A stretch of 64,000 nucleotides of DNA from Diadema setosum (GCF_964275005.1 NC_092686.1:13922431-13986430); one strand, 5' to 3'. Numbered from the stretch's first letter, positions 35,525 through 47,259 are shown. Numbers and translations are program-made. Notes: a model not told the origin generated them from the letters alone.

Positions 35525-36051
35525 TGGTTGGGGCACCACCTATCGGCAGGGCACCTTCCCATCGGCACCCGGCCTGCGTATCATGGCTGTTTGCGTATAG
35601 AACGAAAAGGTACGCACGGGATTGAGTGTCATGAGCTATAAAAACAATAAAAACGAAGAAACGAAAATCAAACTCAAACAAACCAAGCTAAAAATTACAC
35701 ATCCGCTCAGTAACGACGCATGGCTGTGAAATTCACGTGTATTAACGTGTTACCTATGGCCTGTGAAATTCACGTGTATTACCTATGCTGTGAAATTCAC
35801 GTGTATACCTATGGAGGTTAGGGGGTGCCGATCGCAAGGTTCCCTTTTTAGCTGCGCGAAGAAAACGAAACGCACGCGCTAAAATTGCGCTATTTTAAAA
35901 CGGAGATTCATAATCAACGAGACGGTCACGACATTCAAAACTGCAGTATTTATGGCATATTTGAGGTAAGAATTAGGCGGATTTGTGTTATATTTTTAGA
36001 ATAAACAAGCTACAGATCTTTAGGGTGACGATACGTGGTACCCCCAACCCT
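35525..36051 (+). mobile_element. MITE copy B (about 527 bp)
   Basis: Begins TGGTTGGGGCACCACCTATC and ends with the inverted form (GTGGTACCCCCAACCCT), giving TIRs of about 20 bp. CTAGTA lies next to both ends. Same orientation as copy A, which lies in the nested transposon 22,012-33,317. Confidence 0.75.
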
Positions 36052-36182
36052 ACTAGTAGCGACAGGCTATAATTTATTCGCACAGCGTACTCTAACAGCG
36101 TCTGGTCGGGCTAACAAGACGGTATTCGGTAGTTCTAACAGTTAGGCGTAATCCCTAACAATGTTAGTAGGCATAGGCCTAC

Positions 36183-36347
36183 CTCATATTGGGTGGTGAT
36201 ATCAGGTTTGGTGCAAGCTACATCAACAACACTATTTTCTGCTAACTCTGTTAGGACTTCTAGTGGTAACTGCTCCAGTGAATCAAGATAATCAGTAGAA
36301 GCTACGCTAAGACACAAGGGCTTACTCCTGCGAACTAGTACGCTCAT
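36183..36347 (-). CDS. Candidate first exon of a minus-strand gene, unknown
   Basis: A 55-codon open segment from ATG (36,347) runs to a donor CAATATGAG|GTAGGC in phase 0. It includes LDSLEQLPLEVLTELAENSV, which reads like a helical, possibly F-box-like or dimerisation segment. Composition is protein-like and it lies in the unique core of the CCATGG element. Downstream exons on this strand are uncertain. The exon at 32,825 has the right phase but lies inside another transposon, so joining them is not justified. Family not recognised. Confidence 0.4.
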
Positions 36348-36499
36348 GGGCGAAATACTGACGCCATTCCGCCATTGAAAGCAACAGACCGATAGATTGA
36401 TTAGAGGGCGTACTGTATATTACGCGATCATGATATCAGTGCCGTATCACTGGGTCCTCGTATTTCTGTCTCCCTTTCATTTTTCCCCTTTTTAGGGGG

Positions 36500-37800
36500 C
36501 ATACTTAACAGGGGAAGATATGTACCGATGTATGTACTTAGAATCTTGTTTTGTCGTAAAGAAATATCATTCCTGTCTAACCGTGAAATGTATTTGAAAA
36601 AAATGTCATTTACTTTCCAATCGCAATCTGCAGGCCCACAAAGTTTGAGCTGAAGTAGGTAGACCAAACTATGTTTCGGGAGGGAGAGAGAAATGAGATA
36701 GGTGGCGTTTGTCAGCTCAAATACAAACTTGCTGAGGGACTACTGATAAAAAAGTAATTACATTACTTCAATTTTTTTTTTTTTACATATCGACAGAAAA
36801 TATACTTTTTGTGATATTTTGAGGTCTGAAATGCAATTCTACCGCTGTGTGCTTCCTTTTAAAATGAAGAAAATGAAAGGAAGGTAGGGTTTGCTCCATA
36901 GGCTCACGTGTTTAAGAAGCTTGCGGTATTATTACTAAATTGGCTGCCATTGGGCTCCATGTTGGGCTCCCGCTCCATGCCGTACTACAGACACCCGTTT
37001 GCGTGCCAAGTCGCGAGAGTACGCCCTCTTAGCTTCTATACTCTTTGATTGTGTCTCAGCACTAACTTAAGCACTGGCAGCCACTGGCACTGGCGATAAA
37101 ACTGAAGTGAACTTGAAGTCCGTAGGTGCTGGTAGGATGACCTCAAAAATATGTCATAAATTTCTGGTTGCTAGTGCTGGGCAAACTTGTGAAAGATTCG
37201 TCTGTCCGAAGGAGGAGTCTTTTATTTTTTTTTTTTTTTTGACGTTACTTATGGCTCTCTACCTCCGGACTATGTCTATAGGAGGGGACCCGTAAAGCCA
37301 GATGCAGTCTCTGCTCTGTGGAACATATCCCCGTCGACGAGATACAGACCAATCTTTCGGTCAAGTGCTGGGCTTGGTGTTGAAATCAAAGAATGTCGTC
37401 TGCTGAACCTAGCTCCGCCATTTTGTAGTGTAAGAGTTAGGCCTGTAGCATGTACATTTTATGCTAATGCAATGGTCACCCACGCCACGAAACGTAGGCC
37501 CTACAGGAGCATGTGGCTTCATAAATCTGAGCCTGGAAGCATAAAATTAAATATTAAGTTGTGTTTTGAAGAATGGTTGAAATTTGGGGCATTTTAGTCT
37601 GTCTTCCTCACTTTGTGTCTAAAAACTAAGCAGTCCTGCATCTTTTAATATTCGAGTGTAATCATGCGCCATCACTTTTCGTCGTGCGATTCTCACGGAC
37701 CTTGCGATGCTGCGATTCCAACACCTATTGCTGGGGATCAATAACTTTGATAAGTATCGCTTAGTTAATCCGACCGTCGGTGTTGGAGCTCAATTTAAGT
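36500..37800. other. Core of the CCATGG element, no gene recognised
   Basis: Frames at 36,667-36,428 (minus) and 37,107-37,295 (plus) are open but interrupted by T runs and lack splice support. Sequence is otherwise mixed with no repeat noticed. Confidence 0.3.
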
Positions 37801-38990
37801 CAGTCATTTGGGGGCTAGCACTAGCACTGATCTTGAAATCCCCCAATGGCAAAGGATGCTGTATTTTGTAATTTGTATGTTATACCAGTATATCATTCAC
37901 CTAACGGATTGTTGTGTGATTTTTCTGGCAAACCTTATTTTTCTTCTCTCAATCATTAATAGGTGTATTATTGTTATGTCGTGTGTTTTTTTTTTTCCTC
38001 ATCAGAATCAAAGATTGACTGTGCAAGTGGCTGATGTGAGAAGGTGTTTCCATAGAAGACTTGCAGTCCATAGAAGACTTGAGGTCCATCCATGACCATT
38101 GATCGTGCTGTCCACTAGCTTGCTCCTTTCATGGGTACAAGTACATGATACACATGCAGCGCTGATTTACATCAATATGTGTACATGGCATCCTCCTGGC
38201 TGAATTCTGGTGCGAAGAAGTGGATCATCTGATGTCATGTTTTTTCCCGTTTGACCATGTCATCAAGGAGAAGGTATTCCTTTTTCTTTGTTTCTTTATT
38301 TCAACCCAGTATGGTTCATTAGGAATTTGAGCATATCGCTGTAACATACCCAAATTCTTGTGCAACATCCTCAAAAACCAGCAGCATGCTATGCGACATT
38401 GTAGAATATTTGGGAGTCTTTTATTCCAGCAGTCATTTGGGAGCTAGCACAAGCACCAAACTTTAAATCATCCAATGCTGTATTTTGTATGTTACATCAT
38501 TTTCCTGTGTGATTTTTCTGCCTAACCTTATTTCACTTCTCTCAATCATCACTATTATCGTTATGTTGTGTTATCTTTTTTTTTCCTCATCAGAATCAAT
38601 GATTGATTGTGCCAGTGGCTGACACGAGAAGGTTTCTCCATAGAAGACTTGAAGTCCACCCATGACCATCGATCAGGCTGTCCCCTAGCTAGCTCCTTTC
38701 ATGGGTACAAGTATATGCAGTGCTGATACGTGTATGGCATCCTCCTGGCTGAATTCTGGTGCAGAGAAGTCCATCTACTGATGTCATACTTTCTCCCGCT
38801 TTTCCATGTCATCAAGGGTAAGATACTCCTCTTTCTTTCTTTCTTTGTTTCTTTTTTTCAACCCATCATTAGTGTAGTTCATGAGGAATTTGAGCATTAC
38901 ACTGCAGCATACCCAAATTCTTGTGCAACATCCTCAAATACCAGCAGCATGCTATGCAGCATCCTAAAATATTGGCAACCTGCTTAAAAT
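37801..38990 (+). repeat. Tandem duplication of about 0.6 kb including exon-like sequence
   Basis: Copy 1 (37,801-38,429) and copy 2 (38,430-38,990) share CAGTCATTTGGG, a T-rich tract with CCTCATCAG acceptor followed by AATCAA, GAAGACTTGAAGTCCA-type text, and ATCCTCCTGGCTGAATTCTGG. The frame ILLAEFWC..EV..LMS..F is kept in both copies. Copy 2 ends in a strong donor CATCAAGG|GTAAGA at 38,817 whose phase fits the terminal exon at 39,345; copy 1 has only a weak donor. The upstream boundary of the exon could not be fixed. Confidence 0.65.
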
Positions 38991-39344
38991 AGAATGTGAT
39001 CAATTTTTGAAAAACATCAAATTACTCTAGGCAATTTGTGCACAATACATGATATGGAATGTGGAACGTAATGGCTTCACCTGTATGTGGCACTTAGGGG
39101 TTAAAATGATTGTAAAAGTACACTGTATTTTAAACAGTATCTCTCCAGCACATTAGAGTGATGAAATGATGGCTAGGTGTACCACATCAATCTAATCCCA
39201 TTCTTATGTTTTTTTTTGCAAGGTAACTATTCTGTGCAAGAATTTTGTGTGTTGAGTATTTGAAGTAGAGTTTAACACGTACTACATGTTATTATTATTT
39301 TAAAAAAATAATAGCGTAATGAATAAATTCTCAGTTCGTTGCAG

Positions 39345-39502
39345 GAGTGATCTTCCCCAAGAAAATTCTCACGGCTCACGGTTGCAAAAGAAGGACATCT
39401 CAAGGCTCCACAACGACAAAGGGCACACTAACCAAGCTATATCAAGACCTAGTTCCTGCGAAGCCTCATCCAGAAGTTGCACCAAAGCTTACTGCTGGAT
39501 AG
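39345..39502 (+). CDS. Candidate terminal exon, unknown basic protein
   Basis: After an acceptor (CAGTTCGTTGCAG) an open phase-2 stretch begins VIFPKKILTAHGCKRRTSQG and ends LYQDLVPAKPHPEVAPKLTA, glycine, stop (39,500-39,502). It is lysine-rich with coding-like composition. A poly(A) signal follows 329 bp later (39,831-39,836). It joins in phase to the donor at 38,817. A longer frame in another register (39,319-39,756) crosses the acceptor and a T run and is less likely. Could be the last exon of the element's own gene. Confidence 0.45.
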
Positions 39503-39830
39503 TCTTGGACAGTAGAAGTACAAGGACAGTTTTCAAAGCATGTGAAGTGTGCATGTATGCTCTCATGTCAGGACTGTTGGTTGCTAGATATTTTTTTTTT
39601 GATGCTGTTTTGTTCTGTTGTCCAGTGCTCCTGGTGTCACTTAAGTCCAAATTTGCATTATCTATACAATTCAAAGCTACTAATGATCATGTACATCAAA
39701 CATGCACTAATATATGTACACTGTATTTAATTATCCAACTAATTCTTTGCAGGTGATATTCTTATAGTTTTAAATCATGTGACTGGCAATAAGCCATACC
39801 CACGTACAGTCAAGATGCTGCTCATGAAGC

Positions 39831-39836
39831 AATAAA
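39831..39836 (+). terminator. Polyadenylation signal after candidate terminal exon
   Basis: AATAAA in AAGCAATAAAAAGC, 3' UTR length about 330 bp from the stop at 39,502. Confidence 0.4.
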
Positions 39837-40080
39837 AAGCTACTTTTCAATCGTAACAGCAAAGTGAGCAAATGTGCATTCTTATGTCTTATTTGTTGTC
39901 TGAGGTTCAGTAAGAGTACATTTTCTTCATTGATTTGTTTACATAAACCTACAGTTTTGCAACTGGAAATAATGTGATATTTGTATGATACTTTGACTTC
40001 TCACACCCAGCTGCTGAAAAATAACTTTTGAATGTATAATCATAATTGACTGTTTCTACCCTTGTGTACTTTCTTATTCT

Positions 40081-40528
40081 AAAGGTGCCTAGACCCGGTA
40101 GTTGCTGCAGCGCTTTTGGATGAGAGTGCCGATCACCATTAGCATTGATACAAAGACTGCCGAAATTGAGCTGTCTTCAACGGTAAAGCGCGTAGGTGTT
40201 GCTAGGTAATGTTGCCTTCATTGTCTTCTCTGCGTGTCAGACAGTCCGTAGAATTTGAATGCCAGGGTGCATGCTTCTTTGTTTGACTTCAGAGAAAAAA
40301 ATATTAAAGCTCTCATCAGCAGTGGATTGGACTTCTTCGGACTCATGGAAATGGGTCAAAGCGTAAGCGCTAACGATAAAGAGGAGTCGATAGCATAGGT
40401 CTCTCAAGGAAGCTTGTGCCGTGCGCCGTGTACGCTAACGATAAAGAGGAGTCGATAGCATAGGTCCCTCAAGGAAGCTTGTGCCGTGCGCCGCGTACGC
40501 AAGCAAACCACCGGGTCTATGTGCCTTT
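40081..40528. mobile_element. MITE with AAAGG..GCC..AGACCCGGT ends
   Basis: The left end AAAGGTGCCTAGACCCGGTA matches the reverse complement of the right end (AAAGGCACATAGACCCGGTG). Inside, a 65-bp segment starting CGCTAACGATAAAGAGGAG is tandemly duplicated (40,368-40,432 and 40,433-40,497) with two or three differences. No coding capacity. Confidence 0.7.
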
Positions 40529-41149
40529 AAATGCTAATGACAGTACAGTCAACTCCAGTCAGTCAGTTTTGACTGAAAAAGCACATCAAATTGGGCAATG
40601 TTTGACTTCTGCATGTTCAGAGGAATACACATGACTAGGCCATAAAAATTGGGACTTATTGGTTTCCTCAATTTGGCCATAGTGTATTCGATATACATGT
40701 ATGTTTTGGGGAGAGCTTTGGCTGTGTGAAAGTCAATGCTGGTAAGAGCATCGACCTACATGTACTCGTTGCTACATATAGCTTCTTTTATTAAACAGTG
40801 AATCAATTAACACTTAAAATCTGCACCCATCCACCAACACACACATGGAAGTCAGTTTTTAAATACAGCTGTACATATTTTTTAGACTATAGCTAGAAGG
40901 AAAATACATGTAATAGAGAATTGGTTTTCTCCTGTTTCAGAGTCCAGGTTCATATACATGTTTACAAATGTACTGTATCACAATACATATGTATAGGAAT
41001 TGTAAGAATTATTATTCTGCTCCAGGTAATTTACTGAAAATATTTTTATTTCATCACTTTATGTGAAAACTCTACTGTGCTATTTATTGATCATTATTCA
41101 TCAAATAGCAAAGCAATTGTGGAAAAATATATTTCTCCAACCAAATTTC
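40529..41149. other. No feature recognised
   Basis: AT-rich sequence between the MITE and the right-hand array, without frames longer than chance. Scattered CCATGG-like motifs begin near 41,150. Confidence 0.4.
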
Positions 41150-42432
41150 CCCATGGTTTCTCAAAGTACTTGTGAAATACAACTGTAGTTAAAAATACAT
41201 TTTTCTACGATATTGCACTGTGGTTAAATAGTGGGTTTACTTTGTACAATGGATCATGGTTGTATCGTTATTTGGGTTGTAATTCTGTGGTTTGGCAGCT
41301 GTAAAACCATGTTTTCATCTTTTCCTAACCAAACTTTCACCTTTACCTAACCATGGTTTTACACTTCCTTAACCATGGTTTCACTTCTTCGTAACCATGG
41401 TTTGGGCACGGTAGAAACACAAGTTAGTGACCATGGTAAAACCACAGTAATGTCATGGTAAGTGCGTTCCAATTTACCACCTTTAAACCATGGTTACCAT
41501 GGTTAACTTATGCTAAACCTATGGTTTAACCATGGCTACCATGGTTTAACCATAGTGCACCATTGTTTAACTATGGTTAAACTATGGTTAAACACTAGTG
41601 CACCATGGTTTGACCATAATTAAACCATATTGCCCTATGGTTAAACCATGAGTTTATCATGGTTTCATCTTTTCCTAACCGTAGTTTCACCATTTCCTAA
41701 CCGTGGTTTCACCATTTCCTAACCATGGTTTTACACTTCCTTTACCATGGTTTCACTTTTTCTTAACCATGGTTTTGGCTTGGTAGAAACACAGTAGTGA
41801 CCATGGTAATACCACAGTAATGTCATGGTAAGTGCGTTCCAATTTACCACCTTTAAACCATGGTTACCATGGTTAACTTATGCTAAACCTATGGTTTAAC
41901 CATGGCTACCATGGTTTAACCATAGTGTACCATTGTTTAACTATGGTTAAACTATGGTTAAACACTAGTGCACCATGGTTTGACCATAATTAAACCATAT
42001 TGCACTATGGTTAAACCATAAGTTTGCCATGGTTTCATCTTTTCCTAACCATAGTTTCACCATTTCCTAACCATGGTTTCACACTTCCGTAACCATGGTT
42101 TTACTTTTTCTTAACCATGGTTTTGGTACTGTAGAACCACAGTAGTGACCATGGTAATACCACAGTAATGTCATGGTAAGTGCGTTCCAATTTACCACCT
42201 TTAAACCATGGTTACCATGGTTAACCCATGCTAAACCTATGGTTTAACCGTAGATACCATGGTTTAACCATAGTGCACTATTGTTTAACTATTGTTAAAC
42301 TATGGTTAAACATTAGTGCACCATGGTTTGACCATAATCAAACCATATTGCACTATGGTTAAACCATGGATGGATCCAATGTAAAACCATGGTTATGCCT
42401 CATAGTCAAACCATGGTATTTTTTTACAAGGG
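41150..42432. repeat. Right CCATGG-type satellite array, period about 350-370 bp
   Basis: GTCATGGTAAGTGCGTTCC occurs at 41,452, 41,822 and 42,170 (spacing 370 and 348). Units are dense in AACCATGGTT and TTTAACCATGG motifs. Unit sequence differs from the left array, so the two ends are not simple inverted copies beyond the terminal 20-25 bp. Confidence 0.85.
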
Positions 42433-42714
42433 CTGGCCACCTGGTCTATTCAACGTGTTCTTGCCTATAACACGCGCACGTGTTACGCTGTGTTTCACCA
42501 TGATGAATAGTGATTGTAAGACCCCATAGTGGCAATATCGGCTCTTGCATTGTATGAAAATGATAACTATTATACAGTATATCCTCTATTTGGTTCGTTG
42601 GCCGAGTAGATTTTTTGAACGATCTTATAACATAATCACGCTGTCATTCATAAGTATGAGAGAGAGAAAAAAAAGCTTCAAGCAACATCGAAGTTGAGTT
42701 TCTCAAACCAATCT

Positions 42715-43141
42715 TCCATTTGAGTTTGTTTCTTGGTTTTGTTTCAACAATTTTCATAATGTTGACAACAGCCTGATGGGATGTTCAATAATCAGATAAA
42801 TCGTTGCATCTTTCTTGCAATCTTTGACAGCTAATGGTGACTAAACCTGCGAACTCCATGCATTTTTGTATAAAGACGTTTGCTTTGTGAAATTATCCAT
42901 CATGACTGCCTCCAGATTTCGACAATAATTATATGACTTAGGTTTCCATGAGATGAATAAAGGAGATCAACGAGCGCATTTGTAAGTTTACTGTCGGGTT
43001 GTATGTTGCAAATTTTATGTGCAATCATGATTCCCTTACAACTCTACCGTAATGGCGGGAAGGTATTGTTCACTGCACATCACTTGAAATTAAATGTCAC
43101 ACAGTGATATGATAATCATCAGCAAACGGGATAGATTATTG

Positions 43142-43175
<34 letters not shown>

Positions 43176-45560
43176 CACCTATTCAAGTCAGTTGATGGAG
43201 CATTTATGAGCTCTTCCGGTCTGCAAACGAAACATCGGAGTCTATGCGATAAGAAGAAAGATTGAGAGATAAAGAGATAAAAAAATAGGCTGGTCTTCTA
43301 AATTTAGTTCCATGGACGGTAATCTGAACACACTTTTGCAAACGAAATGAAATATTACACACGGCTAGGTTTGCCTATAATCTGTGTTATGGTGATATCT
43401 TATGAGATTATATATAATAGTACGGGCAAAGTATCTTGGAAAGGTGATCGCCACCATCAATGGGGATATTCATTCTAAACGATTAATTGTAGATGATGGG
43501 AATGAAGAAGTGGATAGCTGGAAAGGAAAGTAATGAGATGCAATGAGATAAATCGAAGCAGCACTAATCGAGGCAAATGTATTACAAAGGAAGAGCAAAA
43601 CGGCATATTCGAGTGTTCAAAATGGTTCAACATTATGCAAAGATTTTGCAGTCATTTGTGTGTGTGTGTGTGTGTGTGTGTGTACGTTTGTCTTCTAATT
43701 TCACAGTTAGGTAATTCAAAATCGCCTAAAAAAAAAGATCGCGCAATGAAGATGTTCATTCAATCTCAGTTTCCTTTCACTATATCCTATCACTTCAAAT
43801 TACGTAGCCTTAACACAATTTAAATTAGAATGTCCATTGAGAATTCAAATTCGTCTCAATATGAGAGAGCGTCTTTTCAAACAGGGTCGCAGGTGAGCAT
43901 TCCCGAGTTCGACGGAGAAATTCATTCAATTTAGCAACAAAAAAGGTTGGCCATCCGGCAGCTGTAGAAGAAGCCGACATGATCATGGAAGTATTGCAAG
44001 CACAAGCCACACAGGCTTGAAGACCTACAATTATTACATCACTTCAGAAAATAAGGAAAAGACGATATTTTTGTTGAAATAAACGACATTTCTCCCGGCA
44101 TTCTTTGATATCTCATAACAGACGGCTAATTTTGCTGAAATGATCTTCTCTTATGTCATGAGTGTAAATCAATATTTTTTTTTTTATTGTGTATACCAGT
44201 CATCCCCCGATAAAAGACAAAAACAAAACTGAAGTACTAACAATCTCATTCAATAAGCATAATGTATAAAGGAAACGAGCATTTGCTGCAATCGTTTATG
44301 AATATGAAAATGCTTCAATGCGATTTCACGAAGTCTAATAGAATGAATGAATGTAGGCATACCTAAATGCAGAGATATACGTAGACATAAAAAAAATACA
44401 CAGGCACGATAAGTGCATAAATTACTTCAATAGCAACATGAAAAAAAATTGATTACATCGATAAACATGAGATAAGACAAGAACATTAATTTCATGTTTT
44501 TATTGCCCGAAATACCTTGCTCCTAAACAAAGTGTTCAATTGAAGCGATGTGGTTATCACATCTCCGTCTCTCGCAAAATTGAATAACCACTTCGCAAAT
44601 TTGGAGCGCTTTCTACAAAGAAAAAAAAAAAGAAAAAACGTTTTTTTTTTCGGTATAAGTTGTCATATATGACTGATTATAAATGGATTGAACTCAGTGA
44701 ACGAAAAAAGAATTGACTCGTGAACTTACGAAAGAAGTGGACTGAAAACACCTCAGACTTCTAAATGTATAAGTAATTGACAGAGCGACTATAGCCGAAT
44801 ATTAGCGTATTATGAGGAATTCATACAGAACTAGAACAAAAAAGACTAAACAGTCGACATCACCATCGTCGGTATCATCGGAATATGGGATATTATTTCA
44901 TTTTGACTGCTTCTTTCAAATGCTGCAAACATCAAATACCGAACATCATAATTATATCTACAATTTTTTGGCGAATGCTAAGCGTATGAGAGAAAAAAAA
45001 ATGCCATATGTCTTGTTTACTCGCTTTATTGCAGCGTATTTCGTTGTCGAAGTTTAAATTCTATGCATATATGTTGGTTACAACCACATGAGAACTTGCA
45101 CATTCGCTTCCCAACAACCATAAAATCATTGGGGTCCGTAAAAGTGGTTACGTAATACATACGAAGCACATCACTATTATATGATGCATTCTATGGACCG
45201 GTGCAGAAAAAAGAGACTGTCTGTAATCGGCCTTTGAACTTTTCTATTATGCTCATAATCCCCGACTTTTCAGATGGCGTCTACGAGTGCGTCTTAGGAA
45301 TGTTTTTGTATCAACATCCTGTCTATTCAAGGAGGTACAATGTAGCCTGATACTCTGGCCACCTGGTCTATTCAATTTATATGAATTTACGACTTCGATG
45401 AAGTAGCGCAATCGACTGCGTTGTTTGTATGCAGTACATCCCCTACTCGGTTTGTTCTTGGCCAAGTGGTTTCTTTTTTTTTTTAAACTATTTTATAACA
45501 TAATCAGAATATTATTCATGACGGTAAAACTCTTCAAACAACTACAAGTAACATCGCTGC
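42715..45560. repeat. Tandem-duplication unit 2
   Basis: Uninterrupted paralogue of 18,205-20,943 plus 42,433-42,714. It supplies the empty site for the CCATGG element at 45,345-45,375. Minus-strand frames kept with unit 1: 'FTDPNDFMVV..MCKFSC' (about 45,155-45,075), 'FLRRTRRRHLKSRGL' plus stop (45,253) and 'NLNSQWTF' plus stop (43,825). TA (43,145-43,174) and GT (43,656-43,682) microsatellites inside. Confidence 0.8.
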
Positions 45561-45897
45561 CATGATAACAAACAGACACAAAAACATTCACACACATCAC
45601 ATGCATGCAGGGACACGCAAAAGATTTACTTTTGAATTTATTCAATTCGCCGAATTTTGGTAAATCCCAGGACTCGACAGCGGAAGAAGAAGGCCAACAT
45701 TTCATGCCAATAATGGTAAGCAGGTTGTCATGCCGAGATGGCTTTCATAGAAGATCCACAAGTACGACATTCCATTCCTGATATAACACGAAGTAGTATG
45801 CTACAACACTTTATCATGTAAATGTGTGCTAATAAGGTAGGTGCGTGCACGCAACGGTCTTGACCGCCGCACGCACGCTTTTCACTTGAGTGTGACA

Positions 45898-45955
45898 ATT
45901 TGCATACCGATGCAAATGAGATCGCCAGAGCGTGCGGCTGGTCGCTCGTCATTGG
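45898..45955 (-). promoter_or_regulatory. Inverted octamer pair with CCAAT box
   Basis: ATTTGCAT (45,898-45,905) and ATGCAAAT (45,910-45,917) form an inverted pair 4 bp apart. ATTGG at 45,951-45,955 is a CCAAT box for the minus strand, about 35 bp further upstream. This arrangement would suit a minus-strand promoter reading into unit 2. No TATA box or transcript evidence. Confidence 0.4.
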
Positions 45956-46182
45956 TCAGTTTCCCGACCGTTGCGAAGGTCTGGATGTCGTGAAAATTGC
46001 ACTCATGTTTGTCAATATTTTGCTTGTTTATAGACATAAGATATGACCAATCATCACAAAATGTTCACAGATGGCAACTTTGATGTGTGTAGTCCCACAA
46101 AATATAAATCATTTTCAACATAGGCATCGTATTGTTGGTGAAATTCTAAGTTTAAAAATGCGTGTTCATTTCACTCTCTCAG

Positions 46183-46262
46183 CCCGAGTATACTCGGGAC
46201 CAGTCCACAGCCTGGAAAACGTCAGCCCGAGTATACTCGGGACACGTCCTAAACGGGTTAAG
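46183..46262. repeat. Two copies of the palindrome CCCGAGTATACTCGGG
   Basis: Perfect 16-bp palindromes at 46,183-46,198 and 46,226-46,241, followed by AAACGGGTTAA. A one-mismatch copy is at 63,241-63,256 next to AACCCGTTAA. Likely a small dispersed element. Confidence 0.7.
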
Positions 46263-46652
46263 CTAATTTGTGTGTGTGTGGGGGGGGGGGGGGGGGGATC
46301 CAGACTATTAACACTAATATAAACACAAAAGCCTTTAGCTGCCACTTCCATTTCCGGAAAGTGAATAATTTTTATTCCTCCAAAGTTAAGCTACTATTAC
46401 TCTGTCTCATGATTTGACCACAAATTTTGAAGATAAAATGATATGCAATAATTTGAATGAGTTTTGATAATATAATTATTAGACCCATTCATATCCTAAT
46501 AATAACCTAAGTTAGTTATCTGTTCTGTAGTGTCTGGTGTGGGAATATTTTATTCGCCAACGCAGTGCATCTGTGCAAGACGAAAATGGGAAGTTGTTGC
46601 AATGAAAGATTTTTTGCAATGATTCAACTAGGTATCGACTAAGATTTTACAC

Positions 46653-47127
46653 TAATACCCCTTTCAGGTAATCGCGGTTCAATTATCCGCATCCAAATAA
46701 TGCGGATGAAGTAGTCAAAATCGCGTTCATATATCCCATGAAGTGCGCACTACTTTTACGAGCACCCGTTCATATAATGGTGCGAAGGACGGAGTTATTT
46801 GTCATGGTTACGGCGCACGCCTCTATAATGACGTAATGTTTCCGGTGAATATCCTCAAGTGTATGCACACCTCTCGCGCGCTCAAGCTCAGCAATCAGCG
46901 GTTGTGCGGGAAATCGAGTGACCTTTGACCGAACTGTGGAATGTTAGTGCGGATAAGTCGTAAAACGCGTTCATGTATTCTCGATCTACTCCTCATGCTG
47001 CAATTATGCGCATAATAGCAGCATCAAAATAATGCGCACTTTTCTACTCCTCTCCCGTTCATGTAATCGAAATTTTACGACTTATGCTCCTATTATCCGC
47101 ATCCACGATTACCTGAAAGGGGTATTA
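46653..47127. mobile_element. MITE with TAATACCCCTTTCAGGTAAT ends
   Basis: The left end TAATACCCCTTTCAGGTAAT (46,653) and the reverse complement of the right end (to 47,127) are identical over about 22 bp, then share GCGGATAA-type subterminal text. TA lies inside the palindromic border, so a TA-target element starting CCCCTTTCAGG is also possible. No coding capacity. Confidence 0.75.
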
Positions 47128-47259
47128 ATGTCTAAAATCATTTAATATCAAATTATTTGCATTTAATGCCCCTTTTTGAACACCTCCAATATTACCGGTG
47201 GATGCATGTATGTTCTTGAGGGACGCACATTGCACCGTGCATTGCCCCCCCCCCCACAC

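Larger units (their letters stand above)
20944..42432. mobile_element. Large DNA element with AACCATGGTT-rich subterminal arrays
   Basis: The ends are inverted copies: CCCTTATAAAAAAAAACCAT on the left, and CCCTTGTAAAAAAATACCAT on the right when reverse complemented. The undisturbed paralogous site at 45,345-45,375 reads GATACTCTGGCC, whereas here GATACTCT and CTGGCC flank the element, so the target duplication appears to be 2 bp (CT). Subterminal arrays fill 20,950-22,011 plus 33,318-34,300 (period about 450 bp) and 41,150-42,430 (period about 350-370 bp). The non-repetitive core 34,300-41,150 holds candidate exons. Superfamily not assigned. Own length without the nested element 22,012-33,317 is about 10.2 kb. 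Confidence 0.75.

Noticed and set aside
29561..36347. Joining the exon at 36,183-36,347 to the exons at 32,825-29,561 as one gene
   Set aside because: The phase fits, but the later exons lie within the 22,012-33,317 transposon whose insertion into the satellite array is supported by an uninterrupted array copy, so one gene across that border is unlikely.
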